This document shows, in pieces, positions 46,690-60,646 of a stretch of 64,000 nucleotides of DNA. This stretch comes from Papio anubis. Taxonomy: Eukaryota > Chordata > Mammalia > Primates > Cercopithecidae. The position numbers and the translations under genes are program-made. Where the stretch lies: contig NC_044986.1 in the NCBI RefSeq assembly GCF_008728515.1, positions 54,486,855 to 54,550,854 on the forward strand. The letters run 5' to 3'. Position 1 is the stretch's first letter. Each line of letters starts with the position of its first letter. The notes under the pieces were generated by a model, which saw nothing but the letters and a program-made list of their open reading frames with translations, ran no database searches and had not been told where the DNA came from.

Positions 46690-47170
46690 ATCGTGGCTAA
46701 TAGATTGACTCCCTATCTTCGAGTCTGACCTTAGTTTCTAGTATTCTACCCCAACTTCCTTCCTCACCTCTGCTATTTCTCACAGACACCAGATCATGTA
46801 CCCACTTCTGAGCCTTTACTCTGGCTTTTCTCTCTTCCTGCAATCTGTTTCCCCAGAGACCTGTAAGTGTCTCTCCCTTATTTTTCTTTTAAGTCTTTTC
46901 TCAAATGTCATCTTTTCAAAGAGGACTACTCTAAACATCTTTTGATATGGTGACATGTATCTCCATGTCCACACTCCCATCTCTTTCACCTGGCTCTTTA
47001 TTCTGTAGACCTCAATACTTTTAAATACTATATAATTTGCTCATTATGTTTATTAGGTATTGCTATTAGGAATTGTATACTCCAGGAGGGCAGAAATCTT
47101 TGCTTTGTTCTCTGTCATACTCCTGTACCTAAAATTCTGCCTGGCACTCAGTAAACATTGAATTTAAAAA
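46690..47170 (-). mobile_element. L2-like fragment, antisense
   Basis: TTTTCTCAAATGTCATCTTTTC, GGAGGGCAGAAATCTTTGC and CTGGCACTCAGTAAACATTG are typical antisense L2 phrases. Strongly diverged. Confidence 0.6.
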
Positions 47171-48840
47171 ATAAAGGAAAGTAGACTTAAAACTGAAGAC
47201 TTTTCATGTTAGTATATATGTGGATCAATAAGATGTCTTGTTATACATCTTCAGCCCTTCTAGGGACTCCTATGAGGGCTGTCTAAAACAAAACCAAAAA
47301 ATCTTGACTTCAAAGAGGCTGAACCAGCAAGTTATAAACACTATAGGATTCCAGAGCACTCATAATTGTCTTTTGATGAACTAACTTCAGTGTTAACACA
47401 GAGCCTTGAATGTGAAGCAGGGTTTTGTAAGGCTCAGCACTTGTTCTTCCTTCCAATGAGAACACCATCCTCAGGAGGAGAAGTAAATTTGATGAAAATT
47501 AAATTTAGGATGATCGCACAGATGTGTTGAGTTGCCCAGCTGGAAATATAGTACCATTGCCTGGGGGAAGACACTTCTTATAGCTTCTAAATAGATGGTC
47601 CCTCAAATGAAGTGAAAGAGTAGACCGAATGTGAAGCAACATAGGAAACTGTAGCAGGGGGGTCAAGGGTAGTCTGTTAACCTTCCTTTTGCCACAGGGC
47701 TTCTATCACATTTCACCTCCTTCCTTGGACAGCACAAGATCTTTATGCTTTCAGTCGCATCACTGAAACCTGGCTTGTCAGTGCCCTTATCACTTCCAAA
47801 TCAGAGGAATGTTCACCTTTGATACAAAAGTGTCATAGCTTAGGTAGATTTGTTGAGTTTGGATTTAGCACCCAAAATGGCAGTAGGAAGTCAAACTGGG
47901 TTAGAAGAAACTGGTCAGTTATGGATTTATGGTCAGCATTCAAAGGGACTACTGAACTCTGAACTAGATCAAGTAGATAACAGTTTCTAGATGGTCCAAT
48001 CCAATGGCTCAATTAGGGATGAAGTAGAGGTGAAACGTGCAGGTTTCAGAGAGAATGCAAGCAACAGGCAATATTCAGAGACAAGTTGTAGCAACGGTAA
48101 TGCCTCACTAAGCCAGGCAGTGACAAGGGTAGACAAACACCCAAGAGAGGGTTTCCAAGTTAAAGGCATGGCAAGATGTCAAGAAAGGGCCCCAGTCCCT
48201 GCAGGGCTGTCTGGACAATATGCAGTTGCTGGGACCAACATGGAGTGGTAAGATACATTGGATAAACTCTTCTGAGAGCCCTAAGAAAGCCATGGAGCAT
48301 TTAGATTTTGAGATTTCTTACTCTTCAATTTAGGGGAGTATGGAGAGATTTCAATTCAAGATGAATTTCTATTGGGGTCAGAAGTCCAAGTCTGGAAAAC
48401 AATATTGACAGTCAACGTGGCATAGTAATAGTAGCACCTGCCTTACAGTCAGTCCTGTTTTGAAGATCAAATTAGTTAATATTTATCAAGCATGTAGAAC
48501 AATACTATACATAGTAAGCACTAAATATCAGGAAACCTGTGTCTTAGAACAAAATTTTGTGAAATTGCCATCCTAAATTCTTACTCATCTGGTATGTAAC
48601 AAAGGTTACAGTGTACTTTCCTGGATAGAATACAAATCTAGGAAATTCAGTGAGTAATCAGAACTTTTTTTATTGTAAACAAAACTACAAATATTGGTAG
48701 ATTTGAAAAGTATGACAGAACTGATGAAAAATGATAAATATCAACATAGAAAAAATTATAAATGTTGTACGTGTATTTGCATTTCTATTTTATCTGAATC
48801 TAAAAATAACAAAAATAACATCTAAAAATAAAAATAGTAG
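47171..48840. other. Intergenic, MIR trace only
   Basis: About 48420-48535 resembles a MIR (GTAGCACCTGCCTTACAG). No gene supported. Confidence 0.5.
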
Positions 48841-49125
48841 ACTGAGTAAGGTGGGTCACACCTGTAATCCCAGCACTTTGAGAGGCCGAGGCAGGAGGAT
48901 TGCTTGAGGTCAGGAGTTCAAGACCAGCCTGGGAAATATAGTGAGACACAGGCTCTACAAGAAAATTAGGAAAAAAAATAGCCAGGTGTGGCAGCACATG
49001 CCTCTAGTCCCAGCTACTCAGGAGGGTAAAGTGGGAGAATCTCTTGAGCCTGGGAGGTTGAAGCTGCAATGAACTATGGTCACACCAATGCACTCCAACG
49101 TGGGTGACAGAGACCTAATTATCTA
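48841..49125 (+). mobile_element. Alu (old), sense
   Basis: GACTGAGTAAGGTGGGTCAC to GGGTGACAGAGACCTAATT. Its tail is a degraded A-rich run. Confidence 0.87.
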
Positions 49126-49745
49126 TTAGTAAAAATAAATAATAATCATTTAAAAATAAAAAGTAAACAGAGAATATAGAAATGGCAAAAGACAACTATT
49201 ACTGAACACGACTATATGAAAAAATAATTGACAAAACAATGAAGTTATAATACTCACACATTGTGCACATGTGCATTAACTATGGTGTATATAATACATA
49301 GAATTGTATGAAATTCTATGAATGATCATTGAAGGGTATAGCTATGTCAAGTTGCTCTCCGAGAAGAAAGGTGTCATTATTTAAGTAGAAGTAGATAAAA
49401 CACCCTTAAGCCATCAACTGGGCAACAAATTGTTTTGTGTTCATAAATTCATCTTTCTATCTGAATAAACCCGGGTGACCAGAAATTACCTCTGTTGTGG
49501 TTTTATTATAAGGATTAGAAAATGATATTGATATACTCATGCTGAAAAGAACTAAAATATAAATATCTGCGGAAGGGACTCTTGCTTCCATAAGCAAATT
49601 TGCAGTAGCCACATTTCAGGGCCCTTTGAACTTGATGTTGAAGCCAAATCACCTAACTGGATTTTCCTCTCACAGATCCGGGAGCAGACTCAGTGAGGAG
49701 GCTTTAGTTAACCTCAGGTGCTCGTTCTGTGGTCATTATAGCATA
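49126..49745. other. Intergenic, nothing recognised
   Basis: No gene or clear repeat. Confidence 0.45.
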
Positions 49746-49749
49746 GTTT

Positions 49750-49940
49750 CTCAGAGATGGGATCTGCCGCATCAGAATCACCTGGTGTGCTCATTAAAAA
49801 GAAACACCAGTTCCAGAGCCCAACCCCAGACCTACTGAGTCACAATCTCTAAAGACAGATGTCTTAAATCTTCACTTTCAGCAACCAACCCAGATGATTC
49901 TCATGTTCACTAAAATTTAAAATCTACTACACTAGAGTAC
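49750..49940. mobile_element. MER5A-like hAT remnant
   Basis: GTTTCTCAGAGATGGGATCT, CATCAGAATCACCTGGTGTG and CCAGATGATTCTCATGTTCAC form the two arms of a MER5A-like palindrome. Confidence 0.72.
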
Positions 49941-50199
49941 ATATATATGCTTCTTCCTCAGCTAAGGCTGCCCAGTTCAGGTACAGCGTGGCATCCAATA
50001 GACTGAGACTGAAGGCATGAGAGGCTGATGGCAAGTTGGATTAAACTGCACACCTTTCATCCAGCAAATATTCTTTCTACGCCCTCTTCTTACATTATTA
50101 ACCTCGAATGGTAATATAAAAATATATATTTTTTGTTTGTTTGTTTTGCTTTTTGGTGGGTGTTATTGTTGTTTTATATATCGGGACATAGGGAGCTTG

Positions 50200-51740
50200 T
50201 ATTTTTTTTAAGGCTGTGTTGTATTCCATTGTATGGCTATACCATGACTTTTTAAAACAGATTTCTAAACATTTGGTATTACAGAAAATGGTGCAACAAA
50301 TAATCTTTTTTAAATTTTTAAATTTTTTATTTTTATTATACTTTAAGTTCTAGGATACATGTGCAGAACGTGCAGGTTTTTTACATAGGTCTATATGTGA
50401 CATGGTGGTTTGCTGCACCCATCAACCCATCATCTAGGTTTTAAGTCCCGCAGGCATTAGGTACTTGCTCTCCCTTCCATTCCCCCACCCCCCGACAGGC
50501 CCTGGTGTGTGATGTTCCCCTCCTTGTGCCTGTGTGTTCTCATTGTTCAACTCCCATTTATGAGTGAGAACATGCGGTGTTTGGTTTTCTGTTCCTGTGT
50601 TAGTTTACTGAGAATGATGGTTTCCAGCTTCATCCATGTCCCTGCAAAGGACATGAACTCATTCTTTTTTATGGCTGCACAGTATTCCATGGAGTATATG
50701 TGCCACATTTTCTTTATCCAGTCTATAATTGATGGGCATTTGGGTTGGTTCCAAGTCTTTGCTACTGTGAATAGTGCCACAATAAACATGCATCTGCATG
50801 TGTCTTTATAGTAGAATGATTTGTAATCCTCTGGGTATATAACCAGTAATGAGATTGCTGCGTCAAATGGTATTTCTGGTTCTAAATCCTTGAGGAATTG
50901 CCACATTGTCTTCCACAATGGTTGAACTAATTTACACTCCCACCAACAGTGTAAAAGCATTCCTATTTCTCCACATCCTCTACAGCACCTGTTGTTTCTC
51001 AACTTTTTAATGATCGCCATTCTAACTGGAATGAGAAGGTATCTCATTATGGTTTTGATTTGCATTTTTCTAATGACCAGTGATGATGAGCTTTTTTTCA
51101 TTTGCCTGTTCATCGCATAAATGTCTTGTTTTGAGAAGTGTGTGTTCATATGCTTCGCCCACTTTTTAATGGGGTTGTTTTTTTCTTGTAAACTTGTCTA
51201 AGTTCTTTGTAGATTCTGGATATTAGCCCTTTGTCAGATGGGTAGATTGTAAAAATTTTCTCCCATTCTGTAGATTGCCTGTTCACTCTGATGGTAGTTT
51301 CTTTTGCTGTGCAAAAGCTCTTTAGTTTAATTAGATCCCATTTGCCAATTTTGGCTTTTGTTGCCATTGCTTTTGGTGTTTTAGTCATGAAGTCCTTGCC
51401 CACGCCTATGTCCTGAATGGTATTGCCTAGGTTTTCTCCTAGGGCAAATAATCTTATACATGTCATTTTGCACCTGTATGAACACACCTGTAAGATAAAT
51501 TTCTTAAAGTGGAATGCTAGATTAGAGGCATATGAATCTGCATTTTTTAATCCATTGTGCCACATTGCCCTCCACAATATGTGTATCGTACATAATTTTT
51601 AAATGACTACATATTATTCTATGGCAGTAATTGCTGTAATTTGTTTAGTTTATCTCTCATTTGTGAACACTGCAATCATTTCTCTAACCCACATTTATTT
51701 AGCTCTCAAAGCTATGCTCTTTTATTGTACAATGACTAAA
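50200..51740 (-). mobile_element. Old antisense L1-like element split by a younger L1
   Basis: Flanks 50200-50296 (GTATTCCATTGTATGGCTAT) and 51456-51740 (CACATTGCCCTCCACAATAT) read as one old antisense LINE 3' region, interrupted by the L1 at 50308-51444. Confidence 0.6.
50308..51444 (-). mobile_element. 5'-truncated L1 (L1PA/PB), antisense, with target-site duplication
   Basis: Reverse-complement L1: poly-T/AT, TTATACTTTAAGTTCTAGG, then the 3' end of ORF2. A 200-codon piece at 50547-51149 encodes the ORF2 C-terminus (for example EFMSFAGTWMKLETIILSKL). CAAATAATCTT flanks it at 50297-50307 and 51445-51455. Confidence 0.93.
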
Positions 51741-54700
51741 CTACTCAACATGAGAGATTTGGGAGGATCTTTGTAGTCAGCTTATTATTCTTTTCATTAC
51801 CACAACAACAGCACTACAAATTCTTTTCTAAATGTTTCTCCATCTATGATCTCACTTTTGTGGCTAGACCTCACCTCTAGCCCCTGGGAATTTCTTCTGT
51901 GAACCCAGCAGGATGACATCCCTTAAGTCAAATTCCAAAGCCTTAAAGCAGCTCAGCAGATCAGGGCCCCCTAATGACTGATTACACACAGCTCTGACCC
52001 CACACTTAGCCCCAAGCTTGTTGTTTTCTGCAGCCTTTCATCCCTGCATTTTGAAGATGAGTCCATCTCTTCCCCAGTGGGAAAGCAAACAGTGGAGAGG
52101 GAGAGTGTGATGCACGTTCCCCAGGCCATGCAGAGGGGAGCATGCTCTCATCTCTGCCTTGCCTTGTTTGCACATACCTTTCCCTAGTACTAGAAGATGG
52201 AAGAGAAAAGTGGGAATTGGAACAGCTCTGGCACCTGGAAACTGCAGGTTGATCTGTACAGGCACAATATAAGTAGTTTTTGCTGAGCATCTCCAGCTTG
52301 TTGTATTTTAGTTACTACTCTAGCCTCAAACTTGAATGGTTTGATACTGTTTGCCAAAGAGTTTGCAAATATTTAGAGGTTCTCAGAGATGGTGGTCTTG
52401 GGGTGGAGACAATTCTCAGAAAAGAGTGCTGCAATTCCGGCCATGATGGCCTTTGCTCATTAACCTACTTGGCTTCTCTAGCATGAATCCCTTTAGAAAT
52501 CAGAATGAGATTGAGGGGCTATCAGAAATTACTAGGCCCAGAGACCCATGAATATTTAAATCCTGCCAAAGAATAAATAGCAAAGGAAGGCATATACTGA
52601 AGGAAGGTTAGCAAAGGGAAACGAACTAACACAATATGTGCTTTTGACTTCCAACCCCAATAGAGACAACTCACATAAATTTGTCTGCAGTGAAACCTCT
52701 TCTAACCCACCTTCCTCCATCCAAAGATCCCAAGCCACAGTTCCAATTGGCCACAAAATGACCATGGGGGATAAAAGGGGAATAGAAAGATGTGACTGTG
52801 ACTTAAACTTCTATGAACACAGACCCTGGACCTTACCACTTCAGCAGCTTGGAAGGAAGAGGAGAGAACCACACTCCTGTGGATGTCACATTGAGGGCAA
52901 GTCTGTTGCAAGCAGAGGGAAAGGTAAGCGCACTGAGGCAGGAGCATGCTTGGCATGTCCAAGGGTCATCTCCTGATTCTTGGCTTTTATTTACTGTTTA
53001 ATCTGTAACTCTGACAAGTGGTCTGTATCTCAACTGACAGCTAGAGATGTGATATTTTTAAACATTGTGACTTTCATTCCTCGACTGTACTGGGCAATAT
53101 TATATTCAGAAACAGAAACTTTGTTGACATAAACTTATTCCCTACTGGCACATAACATTCTGAAAATCAGTGATGTCACTCTTTTCCTAATCAACATTTA
53201 TGATGGTGTTATGGTTGGGGGGGACCTTGTAAAGATAGATTATAAAGAGAAGTGATATGAATAATACTGGCAATAAATTAAACACTTTTATTGGAAGACT
53301 TCACTTGGATTCATAGTTTGTACAAATGATTCATAATTTATCATGTGCTTTCTGATCATTCCATGAGCCACGAGGAATGCTTAAAACTGCCCCCACTCTG
53401 ATTGTGGAAGAAAAGATAAGCTATACCTAGAGGTCTAAGTTAATAGCACCTCAGTAAAACTTGATCTGTGTGTCAGTTCACCCAATCATTTGGAAGCAGT
53501 TTCAGTTTGGTGGATTTTTCCTGGTTTCCATGAGGTTCAGACATCTAGAGCTATTTATCCCAGGAAACTACAGCTAGATGCATTCTCTTATCAGGCTGTT
53601 TTCACATTTTTCAAAAGTAGTTTATTCCACAAACATCAGAGGGCAGCATTTGATAGGGATTCCAAAAGCACAGAAAACCTTATTCGCGTCGGACCTGCTT
53701 GCATGCTCCACTGGCTATGCTTTTCTCTCTCCTCTTTCCTGGTTACATTTCTGTTTTCAAGCCAGGAAATGCCTTCACCTGTGGCTTTCCGGAACCCACT
53801 GCCCCCTACTTCCTCCTGGGACATGGTGAGCTGGCTGAGGTACATGGTAGACTAGTGCTCAGCCCTCCTTCTCCCTACTTCTTGGATGCTTTCCTGTACT
53901 ACACAGGCTGGAAAGCCAAAAATTCCACGTCCTGATTTTCTTATAGTTAAGGTTCCAGATGTGGGAGCCTCAGACCACGATGCAGATCTGACAAAATCTC
54001 AGCCAACCCAACAGGGAGCTCCAGAGCAAAGATTGCTTGTTAAGGAAACCCACAGAAATGACCAGGCCCTAGTGTCTTTACTGTGCTCAGTCACTGGCGG
54101 GGGGTTACCTTGGAAGAATGCAGATTCGGCTTGAAAGTGAAGGCAGACCATGAATTCATTAACAACTGACGCTGCCAGCAAGTTCTTCCTTCAAGAGAGT
54201 TATAAGCAGTAAACCTCCATGGTTGCCACAATCCACCCTTGTGCTGTGTGGCTTCGTGTCACCGTATACATTTGCAGAACAGCTTCTTTGGGGTCCCAGT
54301 GAGCCTCTCTTCCTAAGGGGAAACTGAGAAGAGGGAGCTTAGGGGCTCCAGTTGGCATTCACTATCCCCACCTTCCCTACCCAATGTCCATTTTAAATTC
54401 CCTGCTTCCTCAGCTACCACCTCCATGGCTTACCTACTGAGTTGACTCTTACTTCCATTCCTGAGGGGTCTGAACCCCTGATAATCGCACTTTTCTTAGA
54501 TCAGGATGGCTGCACTTGTCCATTCACAGTCACATCTGGATAAGGGAGTAACAGGAAGTGCCCCCACAGATCACCTGAGTTCTGTACATATTCCTCTCAT
54601 TGTATAAGAAAGAGGTGTCAGCCTCACCTTTTCCTGCTGGTCAGGGCCAATGACACCTTTCAGGACAATGACTCCTGTTCTTGCCTGCTTGTCCTGAATA

Positions 54701-55265
54701 TAAAGAGCCAAAGTACCCAGAGGGCAGCCGAGGCTGGTAGTTTAATGGAAATCTTGCTGTGTTCCTTGGCAAGGGTGTGTCCCCTTTTGGAACCAGGACC
54801 TCTAATCCTGCAGAGCCCAGAGTTATAGAGACAAAAAGAAAAATCCCCTAGTGGGTCATTGCAAATTATGTTAAGTAGGGCCACTCCTGCTTCTATACCT
54901 TGGTTCCTACTGGAGACCCAGCACCATATGGAGGTGTCTGATTCAGTATGCGTACTTCATCCTATGGGATGCCTATGAGTTAGTGTTTCAGTTGTGCCTT
55001 TTGCAGAGTGTTGGCTGTGAGTTAGTGTTTCAGCTGCTCCTTTTCAGCACATCATTTCATTACTCTAATAGGCTGGAAGCTTCTGGATGGGGCACTATGT
55101 GATATGACCATCAGGTCTCCTGGTTATGGCTGTCACTTTCATACCTCCTTCTCTCCCATACCTTCATTGGGTTCTCTGATCAGATGCTGTATTGTCCAGG
55201 ATTCTATGACTATGGATCAGGCGTTCCACAGCCAGACCCTCCAAATCTGATCAAAATCCCATGCA
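51741..55265. other. Intergenic, longest stretch without recognised repeats
   Basis: About 3.5 kb, moderately GC-balanced, with several short open frames on both strands (up to 121 codons at 53490-53855). None has a Kozak-supported start with a homologue I recognise, splice structure or domain. Possible old LTR-like parts cannot be assigned. Confidence 0.5.
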
Positions 55266-55461
55266 GCTATCTTCTACTGTGATGCAGTCACAGAGAGACC
55301 CAGTTAATTAATTTTATTTATGTAGATCCTGTAAAAATACAACTGAAGAGTGCAATTGGTGCAAAGATAGAAACAAATCTACACATACTAGTCACCTAAT
55401 TTATGACAAAAATGACACTGCTGTGCAGTGAGTGGTAATAGATGATCATGTTAATAAATGG

Positions 55462-55735
55462 TGCTGGTTGGGTGGTGGTGCGGCCCACACCTGTAATTCC
55501 AGTATTGTTGGGGGTGAAGGTGGGAGTATCACTTGAGGCCAGGAGTTTCAGATCAGCCCAGTGAACAAAGTGAGACCCTATGTCTACCAAAAAATGTTTA
55601 AAAATTAGATGGACGCGGTGGCACACAACTGTAGTACCAGCTACTTGAGGCTGAAGTGAGCTGTGATGATGCCATTGCACTCCAGCCTGGGAAACAGAGT
55701 GAAACCTTGTCCCTAAAAAATAAATGAATACATAC
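55462..55735 (+). mobile_element. Old Alu, sense
   Basis: GGTTGGGTGGTGGTGCGGCC to GAAACCTTGTCCCTAAAAAA. Very diverged; ends in ACAT repeats (55730-55772). Confidence 0.8.
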
Positions 55736-55788
55736 ATAAATAAATATATACATACATACATACATACATAAAAATAAATGATGCTGGG

Positions 55789-56105
55789 CTGGGAGCTGTG
55801 ATTCACGCCTGTAATTCCAGCACTTTGGGAGGCCGAGGCAAGTGGATCACCTGAGGTCAGGAGTTCAAGACCAGCCTGACCAACATGGCGAAACCTCATC
55901 TCTACTGAAAATACAAAAATTAGCTGGGCGTGATGGCAGACACCTGTAATCCCAGATACTTGGGAGGCTGAGGCAGGAGAATTGCTTGAACCTGGCAGAG
56001 GTTGCAGTGAGCCAAGATCGCACCATTGCACTCCAGAGCCTGGGCAATAGAGTGAGACTCTGTCTCAAAAAACAAAAAACAAAAAACAAAAAAACAAAAA
56101 ACAAG
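55789..56105 (+). mobile_element. AluS, sense
   Basis: GGGCTGGGAGCTGTGATTCAC to GAGACTCTGTCTC with an AAAAAAC-type tail. Confidence 0.9.
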
Positions 56106-56672
56106 ATGCTGGTCAACTGGATATCCATATGGAAAAAATGTGTCTTGATCTTGAGCCTTCCTTACACTATACTAAAAAAACAAATCCAGCTGGATTGTTG
56201 ATCTAAATGTGAATGGTAAGACAATAAAGCTTTAGGAGAAAACAGAAAATTTCTGATACCTTGGAGAGGGCAAAGATTTCTTAAAGAGACAACAAAGTAC
56301 TTACTAAAAAGGAATATACTTATGGGTTGGAGTTTAATAAAATTGAGAACTTATGTTTATCAAACAAACAAACACAACACATGGAATGTGAAAAGGCAAG
56401 CCAGGTCTAGGAGAAAATATTTGCAATGGCACCTGCTTAGCAAAGGACTCTTACCCATTTATGTAAAATTCTCTTATTTTCTTACAAAAAAGAAAAAGAG
56501 ACAACCCAATAAAAAGAGCAATAGGCAAGACTTTAACAGGTGCTTTACCAAAGAGGATATCATTCATTTCATTTGTTTCTGTTTATTTTCTTTCTTTTTC
56601 TTTTTATAATTTATTTATTTTTTAAAATTATACTTTAAGTTCTAGGGTTCATGTGCACAATGTGCAGGTTTG

Positions 56673-59600
56673 TTACATATGTACACATGTGTCATGTTGG
56701 TGTGCTGCACCTGTTAATTCGTCATTTGCGTTAGGTATATCTCCTAATGCTATCTCTCCCCACTCCCTCCACCGCACGACAGGCCCTGGTGTGTGATGTT
56801 CCCCACCCTGTGTCCAAGTGTTCTCATTGTTGAATTCCCATTTATGAGTCAGAACATGTGGTGTTTGGTTTTTTTGTCCTTGTGACAGTTTGCTCAGAAT
56901 GATGATTTCTAGTTTCATTGATGTCCCTACAAAGGACATAAACCCACCTTTTTTTATGGCTGCATAGTATTCCATGGTGTATATGTGCCACATTTTCTTA
57001 ATCCAGTCTGTCATTGATAGACATTTGGATTGGTTGCAAGTCCTTGCTATTGTGAATAGTGCTGCAGTAAACATAAGTGTGCATGTATCTTTATAGCAGC
57101 ATGATTTATAATCCTTTGGGTATATGCCTAGTAATGGGATGGCTGGGTCAAATGGTATTTCTAGTTCTAGATCCTTGAGGAATCGCCACACTATCTTCCA
57201 CAATGGTTGAACTAGTTTACAGTCCCAGCAACAGTGTAAAAGTGTTCCTACTTCTCCACATCCTCTCCAGCACCTGTTGTTTCCTGACCTTTTTAATGAT
57301 TGCCATTCTAACTGGTGTGAGATGGTATCTCATTGTAGTTTTGTTTCGCATTTCTCTGATGGCCAGTGATGATAAGCATTTTTTTCATGTGTCTGTTGGC
57401 TGCATAAATGTCTTCTTTTGAGAAATGTCTGTTCATATCCTCACCCACTTTTTGATGGAGTTGTTTGATTTTTTTCTTGTAAATTTGCCTAAGTTCTTTG
57501 TAGATTCTGGATATAAGCCCTTTGTCAGATGGGTAGATGGTAAAAATTTTCTTCCATTCTGTAGGTTGCCTGTTCACTCTGATCGCAGTTTCTTTTGCTG
57601 TGCAGAAGCTCTTTAGTTTAATTAGATCCCATTTGTCAATTTTGGCTTTTGTTGCCATTGCTTTTGGTGTTTTAGCCATGAAGTCCTTACCCATGCCTAT
57701 GTCCTGAATGGTATTGTCTAGGTTTTCTTCTAGGGTTTTTATGGTTTTAGGTCTAACATTTAAGTATTTAATCCATCTTAATTAATTTTTGTATAAGGTG
57801 TAAGGAAGGGATCCAGTTTCAGCTTTCTACATATGGCTAGCCAGTTTTCCAAGCACCATTCATTAAATAGGAAATCCTTTCCCCATTTCTTGTTTTTGTC
57901 AGGTTTGTCAAAGATAAGATGGTTGTAGATGTGTGGTATTATTTCTGAGGGCTCTGTTCTGTTTCATTGGTCTATATCTCTGTTTTGGTACCAGTACCAT
58001 GGTGTTTTGGTTACGGTAGCCTTGTAGTATAGTTTGAAGTCAGGTAGCTTGATGCCTCCAGCATTGTTCTTTTGGCTTACAATTGTCTTGGCAATGTGGG
58101 CTCTTTTTGGGTCCATATGAACTTTAGTTTTTTCCAATTCTGTGAAGAAAATCATTGGTAGCTTGATGGGGATGGCATTGAATCTATAAATTGGGCAGTA
58201 TGGCCATTTTCATGATATTGATTCTTCCTATCCATGAGCATGGAATGTTCTTCCATTTGTTTGTGTCCTCTTTTATTTCGTTGAGCAGTGGTTTGTAGTT
58301 TTCCTTGAAGAGGTCTTTCGCATCCCTTGTAAGATGGATTCCTAGGTATTTTATTCTCTTTGAAGCAATCGTGAATGGGAGTTCACTCATGATTTGGTTC
58401 TCTGTTTGTCTGTTATTTGTGTATAGGAATGTTTGTGATTTTTGCACATTGATTTTGTATCCTGAGACTTTGCTGAAGTTGCTTATCAGCTTAAGGAGCT
58501 TTTGGGCTGAGATGATGGGGTTTTCTAAATATACAATCATGTCATCTACAAACAGGGACAATTTGACTTCCTCTTTTCCTAATTGAATGCCCTTCATTTC
58601 TTTCTCCTGCCTGATTGCCCTGGCCAGAACTTCCAACATTATGTTGAATAGGAGTGGTGAGAGAGGGCATCCTTGTCTTGTACCAGTTTTCAAAGGGAAT
58701 GCTTCTATTGCCCATTCAGTATGATATCGGCTGTGGGTTTGTCATAAATAGCTCTTATGATTTTGAGATATGTCCCATCAATACCTAGCTTATTGAGAGC
58801 TTTTAGCATGAAACAGTGTGAAGGCCTTTTCTGCATCTATTGAGATCATCATGTGGTTTTCATCATTGGTTATGTTTATGTGATGGATTATGTTTATTGA
58901 TTTGCATATGTTGAACCAGCCTTGCATCTCAGGGATGAAGCCAACTTGATCGTGATGAATAAGCTTTTTGATGTGCTGCTGGATTTGGTTTCCCAGTATT
59001 TTACTGAGAATTTTTGCATTGATGTTCATCAGGGGTATTGTTCTAAAATTCTCTTTCTCTTGTTGTATCTCTGTCAGGCTTTGGTATCAGGATGATGTTG
59101 GCCTCATAAAATGAGTTAGGGAGGATTCCCTCTTTTTCTATTGATTGGAATAACTTCGGAAAGAATGGTACCAGCTCCTCCTTGTACCTCTGGTAGAATT
59201 CGGCTGTGAATACATCTGGTTCTGGACTTTTTTTGGTTGGTAGGCTATTAATTATTGCCTCAATTTCAGAGCCTGCTATTGGTCTTTTCAGGGATTCAAC
59301 TTCTTCCTGGTTTAGTCTTGGGAGGGTGTATGTGTCCTGGAATTTATCCATTTTTTCTAGATTTTGTAGTTTATTTGCATAGAGTTGTTTATAGTATTCT
59401 CTGATAATAGTTTGTATTTCTGCAGGATTGGTGGTGATAATCCCCTTTATCATTTTTTATTGCACCTATTGGATTCTTCTTTCTTTTCTTCTTTATTAGT
59501 CTTGCTAGTGGTCTATCAATTTTTTTGATATTTTCAAAAAACCAGCTCCTGAATTCATTGATTTTTTGAAGGGTTTTTTTGTGTCTCTATCTCATTCAGC

Positions 59601-60646
59601 TCTGCTCTGAACTTAGTTATTTCTTGCCTTCTGCTATCTTTTGAATGTGTTTTCTCTTGCTTCTCTAGTTCTTTTAATTGTGATGTTAGGGTGTCAGTTT
59701 TAGATCTTCCCTGCTTTCTCTTGTGGGCATTTAGTGCTATAAATTTCGCTCTACACACTGCTTTAAACGTGTCCCAGAGATTCTGGTATGTTGTGTCTTT
59801 TTTCTCATTGGTTTCAAAGAACATCTTTATTTCTGTCTTCATTTCGTTATGTACCCAGTAGTCATTCAGGAGCAAGTTGTTCAGTTTCCATGTAGTTGAG
59901 CAGTTTTGAGTGAGTTTCTTAATCCTGAGTTCTAGTTTGATTGCACTGTGATCTGAGAGACAGTTTGTTATAATTTCTGTTCTTTTACATTTGCTGAGGA
60001 GTGCTTTATTTCCAACTCTGTGGTCAATTTTGTAATAAGTGTGATGTGGTGCTGAGAAGAATGTGTATTCTGTTGATTTGGGGTGGAGAGTTCTTTAGAT
60101 GTCTATTAGCTGCACCAAGCTCTGCTTGGTGCAGAGCTGAGTTCAATTCCTGGATATCCTTGTTAACTTTCTGTCTCGTTGATCTGTCTAATGTTGACAG
60201 TAGGGTGTTAAAGTCTCCCATTATTGTGTGGGAGTCTAAGTCTCTTTGTAGGTCTCTAAGGACTTGCTTTATGAATCTGGGTGTTCCTGTATTGGGTGCA
60301 TGTATATTTAGGATAGTTAGCTCTTCTTGTTGAATTGATCCCTTTACCATTATGTAATGGTCTTCTTTGTCTCTTTTGATCTTGTTGATTTAAAGTCTGT
60401 TTTATCAGAGACTAGGATTGCAACCCCTGCTTTTTTTTTTTTTTCCCCCTTTGCTTGGTAGATCTTCCTCCATCCCTTTATTTTGAACCAATGTGTGTCT
60501 CTGCATGTGAGATTGTTCTCCTGAATACAGCACACTGATGGGTCTTGACTCTTTATCCAGTTTGCCATTCTGTGACTTTTAATCGGAGCATTTAGTCCAT
60601 TTACATTTAAGGTTAATATTGTTATGTGTGAATTTGATCCTGTCAT
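56673..60646 (-). pseudogene. L1 ORF2 remnant (endonuclease and reverse transcriptase), broken
   Basis: Pieces in order on the minus strand: endonuclease 60646-60024, then 59875-59043, reverse transcriptase 59029-57964 (TGTRQGCPLSPLLFNIMLEV and SLFVDDMIVYLENP), and the C-terminal region 57694-56673. Full ORF2 has 1275 residues; here stops and shifts separate the parts. Confidence 0.9.

Larger units (their letters stand above)
55270..56575 (+). mobile_element. Fossil L1M, sense, ORF2 part, split by two Alus
   Basis: L1 text before (AGAGTGCAATTGGTGCAAAG, AATAAATGGTGCTG), between and after the Alus (GGTCAACTGGATATCCATAT, GTGAAAAGGCAAGCCAGGTC, CAACCCAATAAAAAGAGCAA, CAAAGAGGATATC) follows L1 ORF2 in order. 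Confidence 0.8.

Noticed and set aside
50547..51149. 200-codon minus-strand frame as a host gene
   Set aside because: It is the C-terminus of L1 ORF2 in a truncated insertion with target duplications.
53490..53855. 121-codon open frame with several overlapping frames on both strands
   Set aside because: Open in many frames at once, no recognisable domain, and no promoter or CpG island nearby.
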